Positions 8,423-17,479 are shown, counted from the first letter of the stretch. The stretch is DNA of 64,000 nt from Bacteroidales bacterium (GCA_017960475.1 JAGCZH010000013.1:1-64000); one strand, 5' to 3'. Program-made: numbers and translations. The notes: a model not told the origin generated them from the sequence alone.

Positions 8423-10900
8423 ATGAGAAAGATAATTGCTTTACTTGCCATTTTGATGCTCATGACTTCAATGGTATCTGCGCAAAAAGTGTATAAAGTT
8501 CAGACCATCAAAGAGAAGAAAGAGCAAAAGAAAGACCAGACAGATTATAAGTGGAAGCTATATGTCTACGATGACGGAACATCAGCGGCATTTACAATGT
8601 CGGGTAAACGTATTACACCCAATGTGTTGGTAAGACCTTTCTATTGTGGTGGAGGTTTGTTTAAGGTCTTTTCTAAAAAGAAAGATGGACTTGGATTCAG
8701 CCACATAGCTCTGTACGACCAGAATGGCAATGTTGTTATTTCAGACTCTTTGAGTTGTCTCAATGCATTCTATCAGGGTGACGATTGTGTTAAACTAATG
8801 AGAAAGAAGCTTGATGGAACTGAAATATATGCCGCATATACAAAGAATGGAATATGTCAGATTCCTTTTGACCCAGAGTATACATTCATGGCATACTATC
8901 CAGAGTATAAATCACATTGGTGTTCTGATGTGCAAGGGAATTGGTACACTTACAACGAAAGTTGTGATGATTATGCTCTGGGTAAATATAATCTTGCGAA
9001 AGATGTGGATAATGAAAAGTTTATATCGATTAAGAAGAAAAATATCCGTACACCGAAGTCGCAAAAAACTCAGAGAAGTAGTTGGCATACAGATTACAAA
9101 GAAAACATTGAGCATCAAGGATATGTCTGGTCTTTGGTATGCAATAATGGTTACTCTGTTTTGTTTGACACTTTGGGGAATGCTGTAATACCTCTAAGCC
9201 GAGGGTATAACACAATCAAGTTTGTACCGGTCATAGGACATGTGGGTTATTTTGTTACCAAGAGGAATGGCGAGACGGGTGTATGTGATATCAATGGTAA
9301 TGAATTGTTGTCCCCTAGATATGTTTCGGTAGATTACAATGGTGATGATGGTTTTTGTTGCATGAAAGGTAATGACAAGTCAAAAAAGTCGGTTGGAGTA
9401 TGGTTGGATATCAACGGAATGCCTTGTGAAAAAAAATATAAAGACTGCAACTCAGTATTAATTGACACCAATATGATCCGGCAAATGGTTGTCTGTCCAG
9501 CGATGGAGGGCTATCGAGACGTGGTGACACTGACAAAGTATATAGAGAATGGTGTTGTTTCCGCCGAAAGGCTTCCTAAATCGAAGGGATATTCCGATAT
9601 TCAGATTCATCGCGACGGTCCTTATGTTTCGAGGGGAGACACTCATACTTACTATACTTATTATGTCTTCAAAGACAACAATCAAGGGGTATATGACTAC
9701 TACCGCAAAAAGGCGATCATATCACCCGACAGAGGATATACAAATATCACCACTGTTCATATTCCCAACAACGCAAGAAACAACATAATATATTACCTTG
9801 TGGCAAAAGGGGACAAATATGGCGCTTGTGACGAGCGTGGTAAAGAGATAGTTGCTCCGGTTTATTCTTCTCTGATTTACGACGAGAATAAAGGATTTGT
9901 CACCAAATCGAGTGATGATTCTTGGCGTTCGATAGGTGTGTACTTTAACTACAAGGGAAAGGCATACAACAGTTCGCAAGGTAATCTTTATCAGAAATAT
10001 TCAAATGCCGGAGACATATCTTTGAATAATAAATATTACTATTCGGCCAAAAAGTCGTATTCCAAGGCACTCAAATATGATGAAAGCCCTTATACATATT
10101 ATAATTATGGTGTGGCTCTTTACAACAATGAGGATTACAGGAGAGCGGAAAAGGCTTTTAACAGGGCTTATAGCTTGGCTAGATACAACGATGACACAGA
10201 GTTGGCGGCAAGTGCCTCAGGGCTTAGCAGTCAGACCAGGAAAATGATTAACCAGCGCTCACAGCGTCGTTGGGAGTCTGTGGCACAAGCTGGATTGTTG
10301 GTCCTTGGAGCGACAGCTGCCGTTGTACAGGCCTCTATGTACAACAATCCTTCTGTCGGCATCCCTGGCGGCTATCCTTCGGCAACAAACTACAATTACG
10401 ACCAGGTCTTTAATCAAATAATGGCTCAAACTATTGTCCAGACCAATGTCCAAATGGCACAACAGCAACAGTTTTTCGAAAATATGTTACAAATTACGGT
10501 AGAACAAGTTGAGCAGCAAAACAGGGCGGAATACAATAGTTTTGTCATTACGACAGGATCTAATATGTCATATGAGGAATTCATGCAGCTAAAGGCTCAG
10601 GTATGGGCCGAAAGTCAGCAGAATGCAAATGTGGGTGTTGGGACAGAGTCGGGTGGAACATATGACAATAGTGGACATGAGGAGATACGCCAAAAGAATC
10701 GTGAATATTATGACAGATATGGATATAAAGATTGTCCACAGTGTAGTATACCAGGCAATGGGAAATGCAAGACATGCAATGGAACAGGCTGGCAGGACGC
10801 TTTTAATGGCTTTGACAAGATAGAATGTGCTAATTGCAAATCCAACAAGGGCAAATGCCGGTGGTGTGGTGGTACAGGTAAGGTATATGGTTTGAAATGA
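8423..10900 (+). CDS. large exported WG-repeat / TPR protein with C-terminal DnaJ-type zinc finger
   Basis: 825 residues from the ATG at 8423; the reading frame extends upstream, but only this start begins directly with a signal peptide (MRKIIALLAILMLMTSMVSA). Residues about 40-530 contain WG-like repeats (GxYDxxGxxxxxP units such as YGACDERGKEIVAPVYSSL). Two TPR-like helix pairs follow at about 545-605 (KSYSKALKYDESPYTYYNYGVALYNNEDYRRAEKAF). A hydrophobic helix is near 625-650, then a Q/N-rich stretch. The last 55 residues hold a CxxCx(n)GxG zinc finger of DnaJ type (CPQC, CKTCNGTG, CANC, CRWCGGTG). A cytosolic-style zinc finger on an exported protein is unusual. Function unknown. Confidence 0.78.
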   Translation: MRKIIALLAILMLMTSMVSAQKVYKVQTIKEKKEQKKDQTDYKWKLYVYDDGTSAAFTMSGKRITPNVLVRPFYCGGGLFKVFSKKKDGLGFSHIALYDQNGNVVISDSLSCLNAFYQGDDCVKLMRKKLDGTEIYAAYTKNGICQIPFDPEYTFMAYYPEYKSHWCSDVQGNWYTYNESCDDYALGKYNLAKDVDNEKFISIKKKNIRTPKSQKTQRSSWHTDYKENIEHQGYVWSLVCNNGYSVLFDTLGNAVIPLSRGYNTIKFVPVIGHVGYFVTKRNGETGVCDINGNELLSPRYVSVDYNGDDGFCCMKGNDKSKKSVGVWLDINGMPCEKKYKDCNSVLIDTNMIRQMVVCPAMEGYRDVVTLTKYIENGVVSAERLPKSKGYSDIQIHRDGPYVSRGDTHTYYTYYVFKDNNQGVYDYYRKKAIISPDRGYTNITTVHIPNNARNNIIYYLVAKGDKYGACDERGKEIVAPVYSSLIYDENKGFVTKSSDDSWRSIGVYFNYKGKAYNSSQGNLYQKYSNAGDISLNNKYYYSAKKSYSKALKYDESPYTYYNYGVALYNNEDYRRAEKAFNRAYSLARYNDDTELAASASGLSSQTRKMINQRSQRRWESVAQAGLLVLGATAAVVQASMYNNPSVGIPGGYPSATNYNYDQVFNQIMAQTIVQTNVQMAQQQQFFENMLQITVEQVEQQNRAEYNSFVITTGSNMSYEEFMQLKAQVWAESQQNANVGVGTESGGTYDNSGHEEIRQKNREYYDRYGYKDCPQCSIPGNGKCKTCNGTGWQDAFNGFDKIECANCKSNKGKCRWCGGTGKVYGLK

Positions 10901-10918
10901 TAGTGTTTTAAAAAAATT

Positions 10919-10948
10919 GCCTCGGTATGACTCCGAGGCATTTTTTTT
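10919..10948. terminator. bidirectional terminator between convergent genes
   Basis: GCCTCGG at 10919-10925 pairs perfectly with CCGAGGC at 10933-10939. It has A-rich sequence on the left and eight T residues on the right, so it can serve both converging genes. Confidence 0.88.
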
Positions 10949-12296
10949 ATTTTGTTTTCTTTAGTGCGGCTTCGAGCTTTTTGGCTATGCGTGATTCAAG
11001 CGGCACGGTGTTGTAGCTCTGCCAGAAGGATTCGTCGGCATCGCCACGACCGAAAATGTCGTGATACCTTATCCTTGTACCTTTCTTTAAGGTTGTTTTT
11101 GGGAAGTCGGGTTCCATCTTGCGGAAGTCGGTCAATACCCAGACTACGTAGTCCTCAAACTCGTCAGCGGTAATGACGTCGCGGATTTTTTGGTTGACTT
11201 TACGGCCAACTATTTGTGCCTTTTCAGGTGGCATCACGCCCATGGATTTGGCTTTCATGCACAAAGAGAGAGTGTAGCGGTCGCCGACTTTTGCGTAATC
11301 GTACTGATTGCAATTGTAGGTATACCAAATTCCGCCCACCAACCGGTTTAGCGGATAGATGAGTTTTAGTGTGTCAGCATGCAGTGTGGTACGGTAGTAG
11401 TGAATGAGAGCTTTATCGCGCTTGTTTATGACTAATGCAGTGCTGTCATCTTCTGTTACTTGGGTGATTAGATAGTAGCTGTTACCTTTGCCGTCGTTCA
11501 TTATCGATAGTTTTGATTTCTTGTCCAACGAGCGTGCTTTTTTGCCATTAGTCCATTGAGAGTCTTTTGTTTTTTGTAGCATGTCGCTGAATATGAGAGC
11601 ATCGCTATATTGGGTTTGTGATTTGCCGACGAAGATGTTGTGAGCATAGTTCGAGTCGCCCAGTATTTCTTTCAGCATTGTGGTATCATATACCAGCATG
11701 CGGCTTAAAGGGAAACGCTTGTGGTTGCCCGCTTGATTCACGGAGTCGCGTCCTTCAATCATGAATAGAGGTGCTATGTATTGTATGTCATATCCGGGGC
11801 GCATTATCTCACTGATTGCTTCGCAGAAGAGCCAAAGGCTGTCGTCGGTCAGGCCGTATTGGCGGAAGAAATATGTGCCGATCATAGTGTCGCACCAATA
11901 GTTATCGGGAATCCTCTTGACAACCTCCGCTAAAAGTTTGCTTGGTTTTGTGTACTCTGTCACTTTCACCTCGGCGAGAGTGATGGATAGGGGTGACATG
12001 CTCACATTTTTCTGTTTGCGAAGTTTGCTGACGGCAATTGTATCGGTTTGGTAACCAGTATAGTTGAGTACTATTTTTTTGTCGCTCTGCTCTTTTGAGA
12101 GTTTAAGGCAATACTCGCCATCGAGGTTTGTCTGCGACCCCGACATAGAGCCGGCAACACGCAGTAGTACGTAGGGAAGAGGCTTTTTGGTTTTGGCGTC
12201 GGTTATTTTACCCTTGATGATAATGTCTTGAGCCTGCAGGGTGAAAACGGTTGCAAGCAATGTAATGATGACGAATATTCTCTTTGTTATAATCAT
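10947..12296 (-). CDS. exported carboxypeptidase-regulatory-like domain protein
   Basis: 449 residues. A signal peptide ends at LQAQ (residue about 22). Residues about 25-110 form a CarbopepD_reg_2 domain with the usual pattern IKGKITDAKTKKPLPYVLLR, GEYCLKL and VLNYTGYQT. The rest resembles the long outer-membrane-associated proteins that follow this domain in Bacteroidota but lacks a recognisable TonB plug. It may be an outer-membrane biogenesis or adhesion factor; no enzyme motif is seen. It stands alone on its strand, with its own promoter and a shared terminator. Confidence 0.72.
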   Translation of the reverse strand: MIITKRIFVIITLLATVFTLQAQDIIIKGKITDAKTKKPLPYVLLRVAGSMSGSQTNLDGEYCLKLSKEQSDKKIVLNYTGYQTDTIAVSKLRKQKNVSMSPLSITLAEVKVTEYTKPSKLLAEVVKRIPDNYWCDTMIGTYFFRQYGLTDDSLWLFCEAISEIMRPGYDIQYIAPLFMIEGRDSVNQAGNHKRFPLSRMLVYDTTMLKEILGDSNYAHNIFVGKSQTQYSDALIFSDMLQKTKDSQWTNGKKARSLDKKSKLSIMNDGKGNSYYLITQVTEDDSTALVINKRDKALIHYYRTTLHADTLKLIYPLNRLVGGIWYTYNCNQYDYAKVGDRYTLSLCMKAKSMGVMPPEKAQIVGRKVNQKIRDVITADEFEDYVVWVLTDFRKMEPDFPKTTLKKGTRIRYHDIFGRGDADESFWQSYNTVPLESRIAKKLEAALKKTK

Positions 12297-12355
12297 TGTG
12301 TACTATGATTTATTGTTAGTGTTTTTTTATTGATTTTTTTTCGGAATTGACGTTG

Positions 12356-12363
12356 CAAAGTTA
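12356..12363 (-). promoter_or_regulatory. promoter -7 element for the carboxypeptidase-regulatory-like gene
   Basis: The minus-strand sequence TAACTTTG matches TAnnTTTG and lies 60 bases before the start codon. No obvious -33 element. Confidence 0.5.
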
Positions 12364-12509
12364 CACATTTTAATAATATTTTTTTCTAGTTAGTTTGTAA
12401 AAGTATTAATACAATGTATAATTAATTATATACTAATATATTTTTCAGGTATCCGTGCTGTATTTTTATACTAATTGAAATGTTAAAAATGAAATTTTTT
12501 AAAATAAAA

Positions 12510-12540
12510 TTTGGTGATTCAAAAACTTGTTGTACTTTTG
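12510..12540 (+). promoter_or_regulatory. consensus Bacteroidota promoter of the ABC-GntR operon
   Basis: TTTG at 12510-12513 and TACTTTTG at 12533-12540 are separated by exactly 19 bases, the textbook arrangement of the primary sigma factor promoter in Bacteroides. Transcription should start near 12547, leaving a leader of about 139 bases before the ATPase gene. Confidence 0.8.
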
Positions 12541-12541
12541 C

Positions 12542-12565
12542 AGTGTACTAATCAACTAATACACT
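12542..12565. promoter_or_regulatory. YtrA-like GntR operator dyad
   Basis: AGTGTA at 12542-12547 and TACACT at 12560-12565 form a perfect inverted repeat with a 12-base spacer, starting one base after the -7 element and covering the predicted transcription start. From memory, the same half-sites, with a slightly different spacer, are the reported operator of the GntR repressor YtrA of Bacillus subtilis. A YtrA-type GntR gene lies in this operon, so autorepression is likely. Confidence 0.7.
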
Positions 12566-12685
12566 ATATAAGTATACGTTTATTTTGCAGAAAATCACAT
12601 TGATATCAAAAAAACAATATAACAATAAAAACTGTTTAGTATCGAAAAAACACCTACTCGAATAAATAATTAATACCTAAATACC

Positions 12686-13513
12686 ATGATTGAATTAAAA
12701 AATTTCTCGTTTGCTTATAAGCAGACTTCTGTTTTCAAAAACATCAATCTTCAATTTTCAAAAGGTGCCATCTATGGTCTCCTTGGCGAGAACGGCGTTG
12801 GCAAAACCACCATGCTAAAGGCTATAAGCGGTCTGCTTAAACCCAATGACGGCCAATGCATAGTTGATGATCAGGTCAGTTTCGATCGTCAGCCATCCTT
12901 CCTTCAGTCGATATTTATGCTGCCCGACGAGGTGCCACTGCCCGACAGCAGCACTCCGGAAAAGTTTTTCGCTGATTTGGCCCCATTCTATCCAAAGCAG
13001 AGCGACGAGATGTTCCGCCATCTGGCCAATGAACTACAAATTGACCCGAGTCGCAAGTTCAAAGAAATGAGTTTCGGTCAACAGAAGAAATCGCTGCTTG
13101 CCTGTGCGTTGGCACTGAACACAGAGTATCTGCTGCTCGACGAGCCCACCAATGGTTTGGACATTCCTTCCAAGGCTGACTTCCGCCGCATCCTCAGCGA
13201 GAGGGTGGGAGAGGAGCAGACAATCATCATTTCTACCCATCAGGTGAAGGATGTTGAGAATCTGATTGACCCTATAATAATCATATCTAACAACAGCGTG
13301 CTGCTTGACGCTTCGGTCGAGAAGATAACCGACAAACTCTATTTCGAGTATGGCGGCCAGCAGCGCCAGGATGCCCTCTACAGCGAGATGATGCCCGGTG
13401 GCTACCTCAATGTGTTGGTCAACAACGGTATGGGCGAGAGCCAGATAAGTATTGAAGGACTCTTCAACGCCGTGTTGCGCAACCAAAGTACAATAAGAAC
13501 ATTGTTTGTTTAA
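12686..13513 (+). CDS. ABC transporter ATP-binding protein
   Basis: 275 residues. Walker A is GENGVGKTT (about 35-43), the signature region is MSFGQQKKS, Walker B is YLLLDEPTNGLD and the H-loop is STHQ. A C-terminal extension of about 60 residues follows the nucleotide-binding fold. It is followed by a six-helix membrane protein and a GntR regulator, the arrangement seen for YtrA-type envelope-stress exporters. The exported substrate cannot be told from sequence. Confidence 0.92.
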   Translation: MIELKNFSFAYKQTSVFKNINLQFSKGAIYGLLGENGVGKTTMLKAISGLLKPNDGQCIVDDQVSFDRQPSFLQSIFMLPDEVPLPDSSTPEKFFADLAPFYPKQSDEMFRHLANELQIDPSRKFKEMSFGQQKKSLLACALALNTEYLLLDEPTNGLDIPSKADFRRILSERVGEEQTIIISTHQVKDVENLIDPIIIISNNSVLLDASVEKITDKLYFEYGGQQRQDALYSEMMPGGYLNVLVNNGMGESQISIEGLFNAVLRNQSTIRTLFV

Positions 13514-13677
13514 TAATAGGTAGTAAAAATGGAAGTAAACTCGCTTCGCTCGTGGAAGTAAAAAAAGAAGTTAAGCGCTTCGCGCAGGACAATACAGATT
13601 CATTCGTCCTTTTAACTCCCTTTTATAACTTCCTATTAAACTTCCCTTTAAACTTCAAACTTAAAAATATTAATAAA
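13514..13677 (+). repeat. 12-bp repeat island with two opposed arms and no gene between
   Basis: The left arm has GGTAGT/GGAAGT/AGAAGT words at 13519, 13531, 13554 and 13566 (spacings 12, 23, 12). The right arm has the complement-facing words TTAACTCC at 13612, TAACTTCC at 13626, AAACTTCC at 13638 and AAACTTC at 13650 (last three 12 apart). The arms use the same unit and opposed orientation as those around the four-helix-bundle gene at 5120-5640. Between them lie about 40 bases including GCGCTTCGCGC. The island starts just after the ATPase stop codon. Confidence 0.8.
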
Positions 13678-14478
13678 ATGAAAAATTTTGATTTTAATCG
13701 TTTCAAAAAAGTCGTTGTCCGCGACTTCCACAATACTTACTCACAGTATGGAATGAGTATACTTATAATAATGTTGATACCTGCCTTTGTGTGGATTTTA
13801 GGTCTGGCGGTGCAGGATGATGTGGTTGGGGTGTTCAATCGCCGCAATTTCATCAAGTTGGCTGTTTATTTAACTGCCGCCATCTCGTCGATGAAGATAT
13901 ACAACAGTTGCAACCTCGTTGGTAAGGGCAACTATTTCGCAATGCTGCCTGCCTCGCTGTGCGAGAAGTTCACCAGTATGGTGCTCTACAGCTTTATCGT
14001 CTGTCCGTTGGTGGTCTTTGTCGGCTCTGTTACGGTGGATACGATATTGACACTCCTGCCTTTCGGTCCGTACAAGGAATACTTGTGGCAGGTGCCTGAC
14101 TGGTGGAGAGATATCAGCACTTTTGGCGGATATATTACAAATTTCGGTGGCTATGTGCTATTGACGATTAAGATTTTCACGGTGGCTTCGCTGTTTATGC
14201 TGGCCAACACCATCTTCAAGAAAAACAAGTTCATCAAAACCGTCCTATGGCTTATGGTCATTGCATTTGCGTTGATATTGATTATTGCCCCCATTATGAA
14301 CCATATCAATTGGGGCGATAATTGGGATTGGATTATTAAATTAGGCGAATGGCTTAATATCAAGTCTGAAGAGCAGTTGGTAAGCATCTTCTACTGGCTC
14401 CAGTTTGTGTTCTATACCTTGCTGACATTCCTCTTCTCGTTCATCACCTATCGCCGCCTCAAGAAAATGCAGTATTAA
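13678..14478 (+). CDS. ABC transporter permease-like membrane protein
   Basis: 266 residues from the ATG at 13678 (MKNFDFNRFKK). The frame is open further upstream, but that part is translated repeat sequence and is unlikely to be coding. About six hydrophobic segments can be seen, for example near residues 25-45, 95-120, 160-180, 190-215 and 235-258. It resembles the ABC-2-type permeases paired with YtrA-regulated ATPases. With the ATPase upstream it should form the exporter. Confidence 0.75.
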   Translation: MKNFDFNRFKKVVVRDFHNTYSQYGMSILIIMLIPAFVWILGLAVQDDVVGVFNRRNFIKLAVYLTAAISSMKIYNSCNLVGKGNYFAMLPASLCEKFTSMVLYSFIVCPLVVFVGSVTVDTILTLLPFGPYKEYLWQVPDWWRDISTFGGYITNFGGYVLLTIKIFTVASLFMLANTIFKKNKFIKTVLWLMVIAFALILIIAPIMNHINWGDNWDWIIKLGEWLNIKSEEQLVSIFYWLQFVFYTLLTFLFSFITYRRLKKMQY

Positions 14479-14484
14479 TAAATC

Positions 14485-14610
14485 GACCTTAACGTTAACC
14501 TTAACTTTAACTGGCTGCCGCACAAAACAGATGCAATAGCTTTTTATTCTTAGGTTTAAGTTACGGCTAGAGTTAAAGTTGAATTAGGATTCAAGGTTAA
14601 CGTTAAGGTC
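14485..14610. repeat. hexamer island with an 18-bp perfect inverted repeat
   Basis: The arms 14485-14502 and 14593-14610 are perfect reverse complements (right arm AAGGTTAACGTTAAGGTC). Both are made of GTTAAN hexamers and enclose about 90 bases of mostly non-repeat sequence. The island begins seven bases after the permease stop codon, and its right side (AAAGTTAAAGTTGAATATT) runs straight into the start codon of the GntR gene. It could form a strong intercistronic hairpin. Confidence 0.8.
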
Positions 14611-14629
14611 AAAGTTAAAGTTGAATATT

Positions 14630-14974
14630 ATGGACTTTAAGAAACAAAAACCAATATATCAGCAGATTGCCGACACATTGTGCGAGCGCATTGTGTCAGG
14701 AGAACTCAAGGCTGACGAGCGTATGCTGAGTGTTCGAGATGTCGCTATCCAGTTGGGAGTGAACCCCAACACGGTGATGCGTACCTTCGAACATTTGCAG
14801 AACGCGGAAATCATTTACAACAAGCGTGGCGTGGGCTACTTTGTCTCTCCCGACGCCTCCGACAAGATTCTTGCCCTACACCGCAAAGAGTTTATGGAAG
14901 AGGAATTGCCAGCCTTTCTTCAGAAAATGAAGATGTTGGGCCTGACTTTGGACGATTTGAAACAGTATGAGTGA
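14630..14974 (+). CDS. GntR-family transcriptional regulator (YtrA type)
   Basis: 114 residues from the ATG at 14630; a TTG nine bases upstream is in frame but lies in repeat sequence. The winged-helix domain (PIYQQIADTLCERIVSGEL, LSVRDVAIQLGVNPNTVMRTF, RGVGYFVS) occupies about residues 8-80. A short C-terminal helix of about 35 residues replaces the large effector domain, as in the YtrA subfamily. Such proteins repress their own ABC-transporter operon. The dyad at 12542-12565 upstream of the operon is its likely target. Confidence 0.9.
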   Translation: MDFKKQKPIYQQIADTLCERIVSGELKADERMLSVRDVAIQLGVNPNTVMRTFEHLQNAEIIYNKRGVGYFVSPDASDKILALHRKEFMEEELPAFLQKMKMLGLTLDDLKQYE

Positions 14975-15040
14975 AAACTTTTTTTACTTACTTGTAGTAT
15001 TTCGTTCCTTTGAAACGATATATATAAAACTCAAAACACA

Positions 15041-17479
15041 ATGGATCATAAGATAATAAAAATCATTGCTGTTATCGCTTATCTCGTCAGCGGTTTTGTA
15101 TCGGGTGCGCAGAATCAAGTGAAGGGCTATTTGTCTGATGCCAAGAGTGGCGATGCTCTGATATATGTCAACTGTGTGCTGTTGAAGGCACAAGACAGCA
15201 CCTTCGCCTATGGTACGACGAGCGACGACAAAGGGCATTTCTCCTTCAATAATGTTGCAACCGGCGATTACCTGCTGAGAGTCAGTTATGTGGGCTATGA
15301 ATCATATTGGCGCATGCTGACTGTTAAGGGCAACGATAATCTAGGAGGTATAACACTTTCCAAGACATCCACAGTCCTTGACGCAGTGACTGTGACGGCT
15401 CAAAAGCCTCTGTATGCTGTCGACGGTGAAAAGCAACTATACAATGTCACAGAGGATCCTAGTGTCCAGACTGGCACTATGAGCGATGTCTTGCAGAATG
15501 CGCCTGGTGTCGAGGTTGATGCCGAAGGCAACATCACCCTGCGGGGTACGCAAAGTGTCGAGATATGGATTAACGACCGACCCTCTCACATGAACGAAGA
15601 GGCTATGAGGCAGTACATCAAGCAGCTTCCTGCCAACTCCATCGACCGTGTCGAGGTCATCACCAATCCTTCGGCACGCTACAGCAGCAAGGGCGCTGTC
15701 ATCAATATCATCACCAACCAGCAGGTAAAGCGCAACGAGCTGCTCTGTGTCGGTGTGAGAGCCACCACCACGCCTGCCCTGGCACCATGGGTCAGCTATG
15801 TGTGGGCTAATGAGAAGGTAGACTTCAACATCTACCTGAGCGGCAACCTGGGCAACCGCGATATGGCCTCCGACGGCACTACCACTCTGTTCGACGACAA
15901 CGGCGACACCAGCCGCTTTATGAGTTACAACAACAAGAACAAGATGCCGTTTCAGGGTGGCTATCTCGGTTTCAACACCAACTGGAAAATTGACAGTGTG
16001 CGCACTCTCTCGGCATGGGCTGGCGCCTACCCCTATTGGGATCAGAACTCGTTCTTCAACAACTACCAATACTACGAATACGACAACGTCAACAACACCA
16101 GAACCGACCTTGGATACATAGACACTACGCTAAACCACGGTTTCAGCCACGGAGGATATGCAGGCCTTTGGTATGAGCATCTATATGATAATACCGGACG
16201 CAAACTGAGCGTCACCTTCAACGGCAACTACTGGGCCAATGGTGGATACTCTGACGACTCGCGCTATTTCAATTCGCCTACGCTTACTGACTTTAAGCGT
16301 CATATGACGGGCGATATGTGGAACGGCAACGGCGAACTTGGCGTCAACTATACCCTGCCGTTGAAAAATGGTATCACCATAGAAGCCGGAGGAGAGCTGG
16401 GCGCTGGATATAGCTATGACAACGAGACGCTAGACAGCCTTATGCCTAACGGAGATTGGAGCAATATGCCATATCGTTCCACTTTGTCGCAGGCTATAGC
16501 AATAGAACCGAGTATATATGTCACTGCGCAGAAACGCTGGGGCGGTTTCACCACCAAACTGGGCTTGAGATATGACTTCAGCTATAATGACGCAACAATG
16601 GAACATCACTCTATAGGTGATCAAAACCGCCTCGACACTTTGTTTTTCGGGATTGTGCCAAGCATTCACCTTAGCTATCAGACAAAGAGTTTCGAGAGTT
16701 ACAGCATCAGCTACACACGCCGTTTTTCGCATAGCGATGACTTGCAGGACTATATGCTCATACGCAGATATGAAGACTACAGTTTTGCCACTGGTAACCC
16801 CAACCTGTTGATGTGCTACACTCACAACCTCGAGGCCGCCTTCAGCAAGTACATTATGAATTTCGGTAACGTCGGTATCAACGCCTACTGGCGCGCCAAC
16901 GCCGATGAGATAGGCACTATGACCGCCGCTACAACCGATCCGGTTATCGGTCCCTATCTGGTGAACTACACCTACCCTGTCAACATCGGATCAAGTCATA
17001 CCGAGGGCATCGAGGCCAATATTACATACCGTCCTTCGGGCTTTTTCAATGTGCGTTTCAATGCCTCGCTGTTCAACTACGGCTACAACTACAACGACTT
17101 CAGCGACAGCAAGGTCAGCTACAGCTTCCGACTTAATGTGTGGGCGAAATTGTGGAACAAACTTGAGGTCTTCGCCAACGGCAGCTACAGCTCGCCACGA
17201 CTGGGACTTTACAGCCTTACCAACGCCAACAAACGTTTCGACTTCGGCTGCAGCAGCGACTTCTTCGACCGCAAGATGAGTGTCTATCTGAATGTCAGCG
17301 ATATCTTCGGCTGGTCGGAGTGGGGCAGCAATACCACGGCGCCACAGTACCAGACAACCGGCAGTAACCGTTTCAACAGTCGCTTTGTAAGTCTTGGTCT
17401 CACCTTCCGCTTCGGCAAGATGGAGCTTGAGAGCAAAGCACGTCAGGGAGCCTCAGACTCTCCGATGGGCAAATCCTAA
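15041..17479 (+). CDS. TonB-dependent-receptor-like outer membrane beta-barrel protein
   Basis: 812 residues. A signal peptide ends near residue 22 (GAQ). Residues about 25-105 are a carboxypeptidase-regulatory-like domain (VKGYLSDAKSGDALIYVNC). A plug domain follows (LQNAPGVEVDAEGNITLRG, RVEVITNPSARY), and a 600-residue barrel of the OMP_b-brl_3 type ends in GLTFRFGKMELESKAR. It lies 66 bases after the GntR gene on the same strand and may share its control; this is inferred. The ligand is unknown. A repeat island begins within a few bases of the stop. Confidence 0.88.
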   Translation: MDHKIIKIIAVIAYLVSGFVSGAQNQVKGYLSDAKSGDALIYVNCVLLKAQDSTFAYGTTSDDKGHFSFNNVATGDYLLRVSYVGYESYWRMLTVKGNDNLGGITLSKTSTVLDAVTVTAQKPLYAVDGEKQLYNVTEDPSVQTGTMSDVLQNAPGVEVDAEGNITLRGTQSVEIWINDRPSHMNEEAMRQYIKQLPANSIDRVEVITNPSARYSSKGAVINIITNQQVKRNELLCVGVRATTTPALAPWVSYVWANEKVDFNIYLSGNLGNRDMASDGTTTLFDDNGDTSRFMSYNNKNKMPFQGGYLGFNTNWKIDSVRTLSAWAGAYPYWDQNSFFNNYQYYEYDNVNNTRTDLGYIDTTLNHGFSHGGYAGLWYEHLYDNTGRKLSVTFNGNYWANGGYSDDSRYFNSPTLTDFKRHMTGDMWNGNGELGVNYTLPLKNGITIEAGGELGAGYSYDNETLDSLMPNGDWSNMPYRSTLSQAIAIEPSIYVTAQKRWGGFTTKLGLRYDFSYNDATMEHHSIGDQNRLDTLFFGIVPSIHLSYQTKSFESYSISYTRRFSHSDDLQDYMLIRRYEDYSFATGNPNLLMCYTHNLEAAFSKYIMNFGNVGINAYWRANADEIGTMTAATTDPVIGPYLVNYTYPVNIGSSHTEGIEANITYRPSGFFNVRFNASLFNYGYNYNDFSDSKVSYSFRLNVWAKLWNKLEVFANGSYSSPRLGLYSLTNANKRFDFGCSSDFFDRKMSVYLNVSDIFGWSEWGSNTTAPQYQTTGSNRFNSRFVSLGLTFRFGKMELESKARQGASDSPMGKS

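Larger units (their letters stand above)
12297..12685. other. regulatory intergenic region of two divergent units
   Basis: 389 AT-rich bases. It contains the minus-strand promoter of the carboxypeptidase-regulatory-like gene, the plus-strand promoter of the ABC operon, an operator-like dyad on the predicted start of that transcript, and about 120 bases of untranslated leader. A 10-bp palindrome GTATTAATAC lies at 12403-12412. No small gene was found. Confidence 0.6.

Noticed and set aside
13552..13677. Upstream extension of the permease reading frame
   Set aside because: The extra 42 residues are translated 12-bp repeat sequence; the ATG at 13678 starts a normal permease N-terminus.
15437..16069. 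A 210-codon minus-strand open frame inside the receptor gene
   Set aside because: It is fully nested in a well-supported barrel protein gene and has no homology features.
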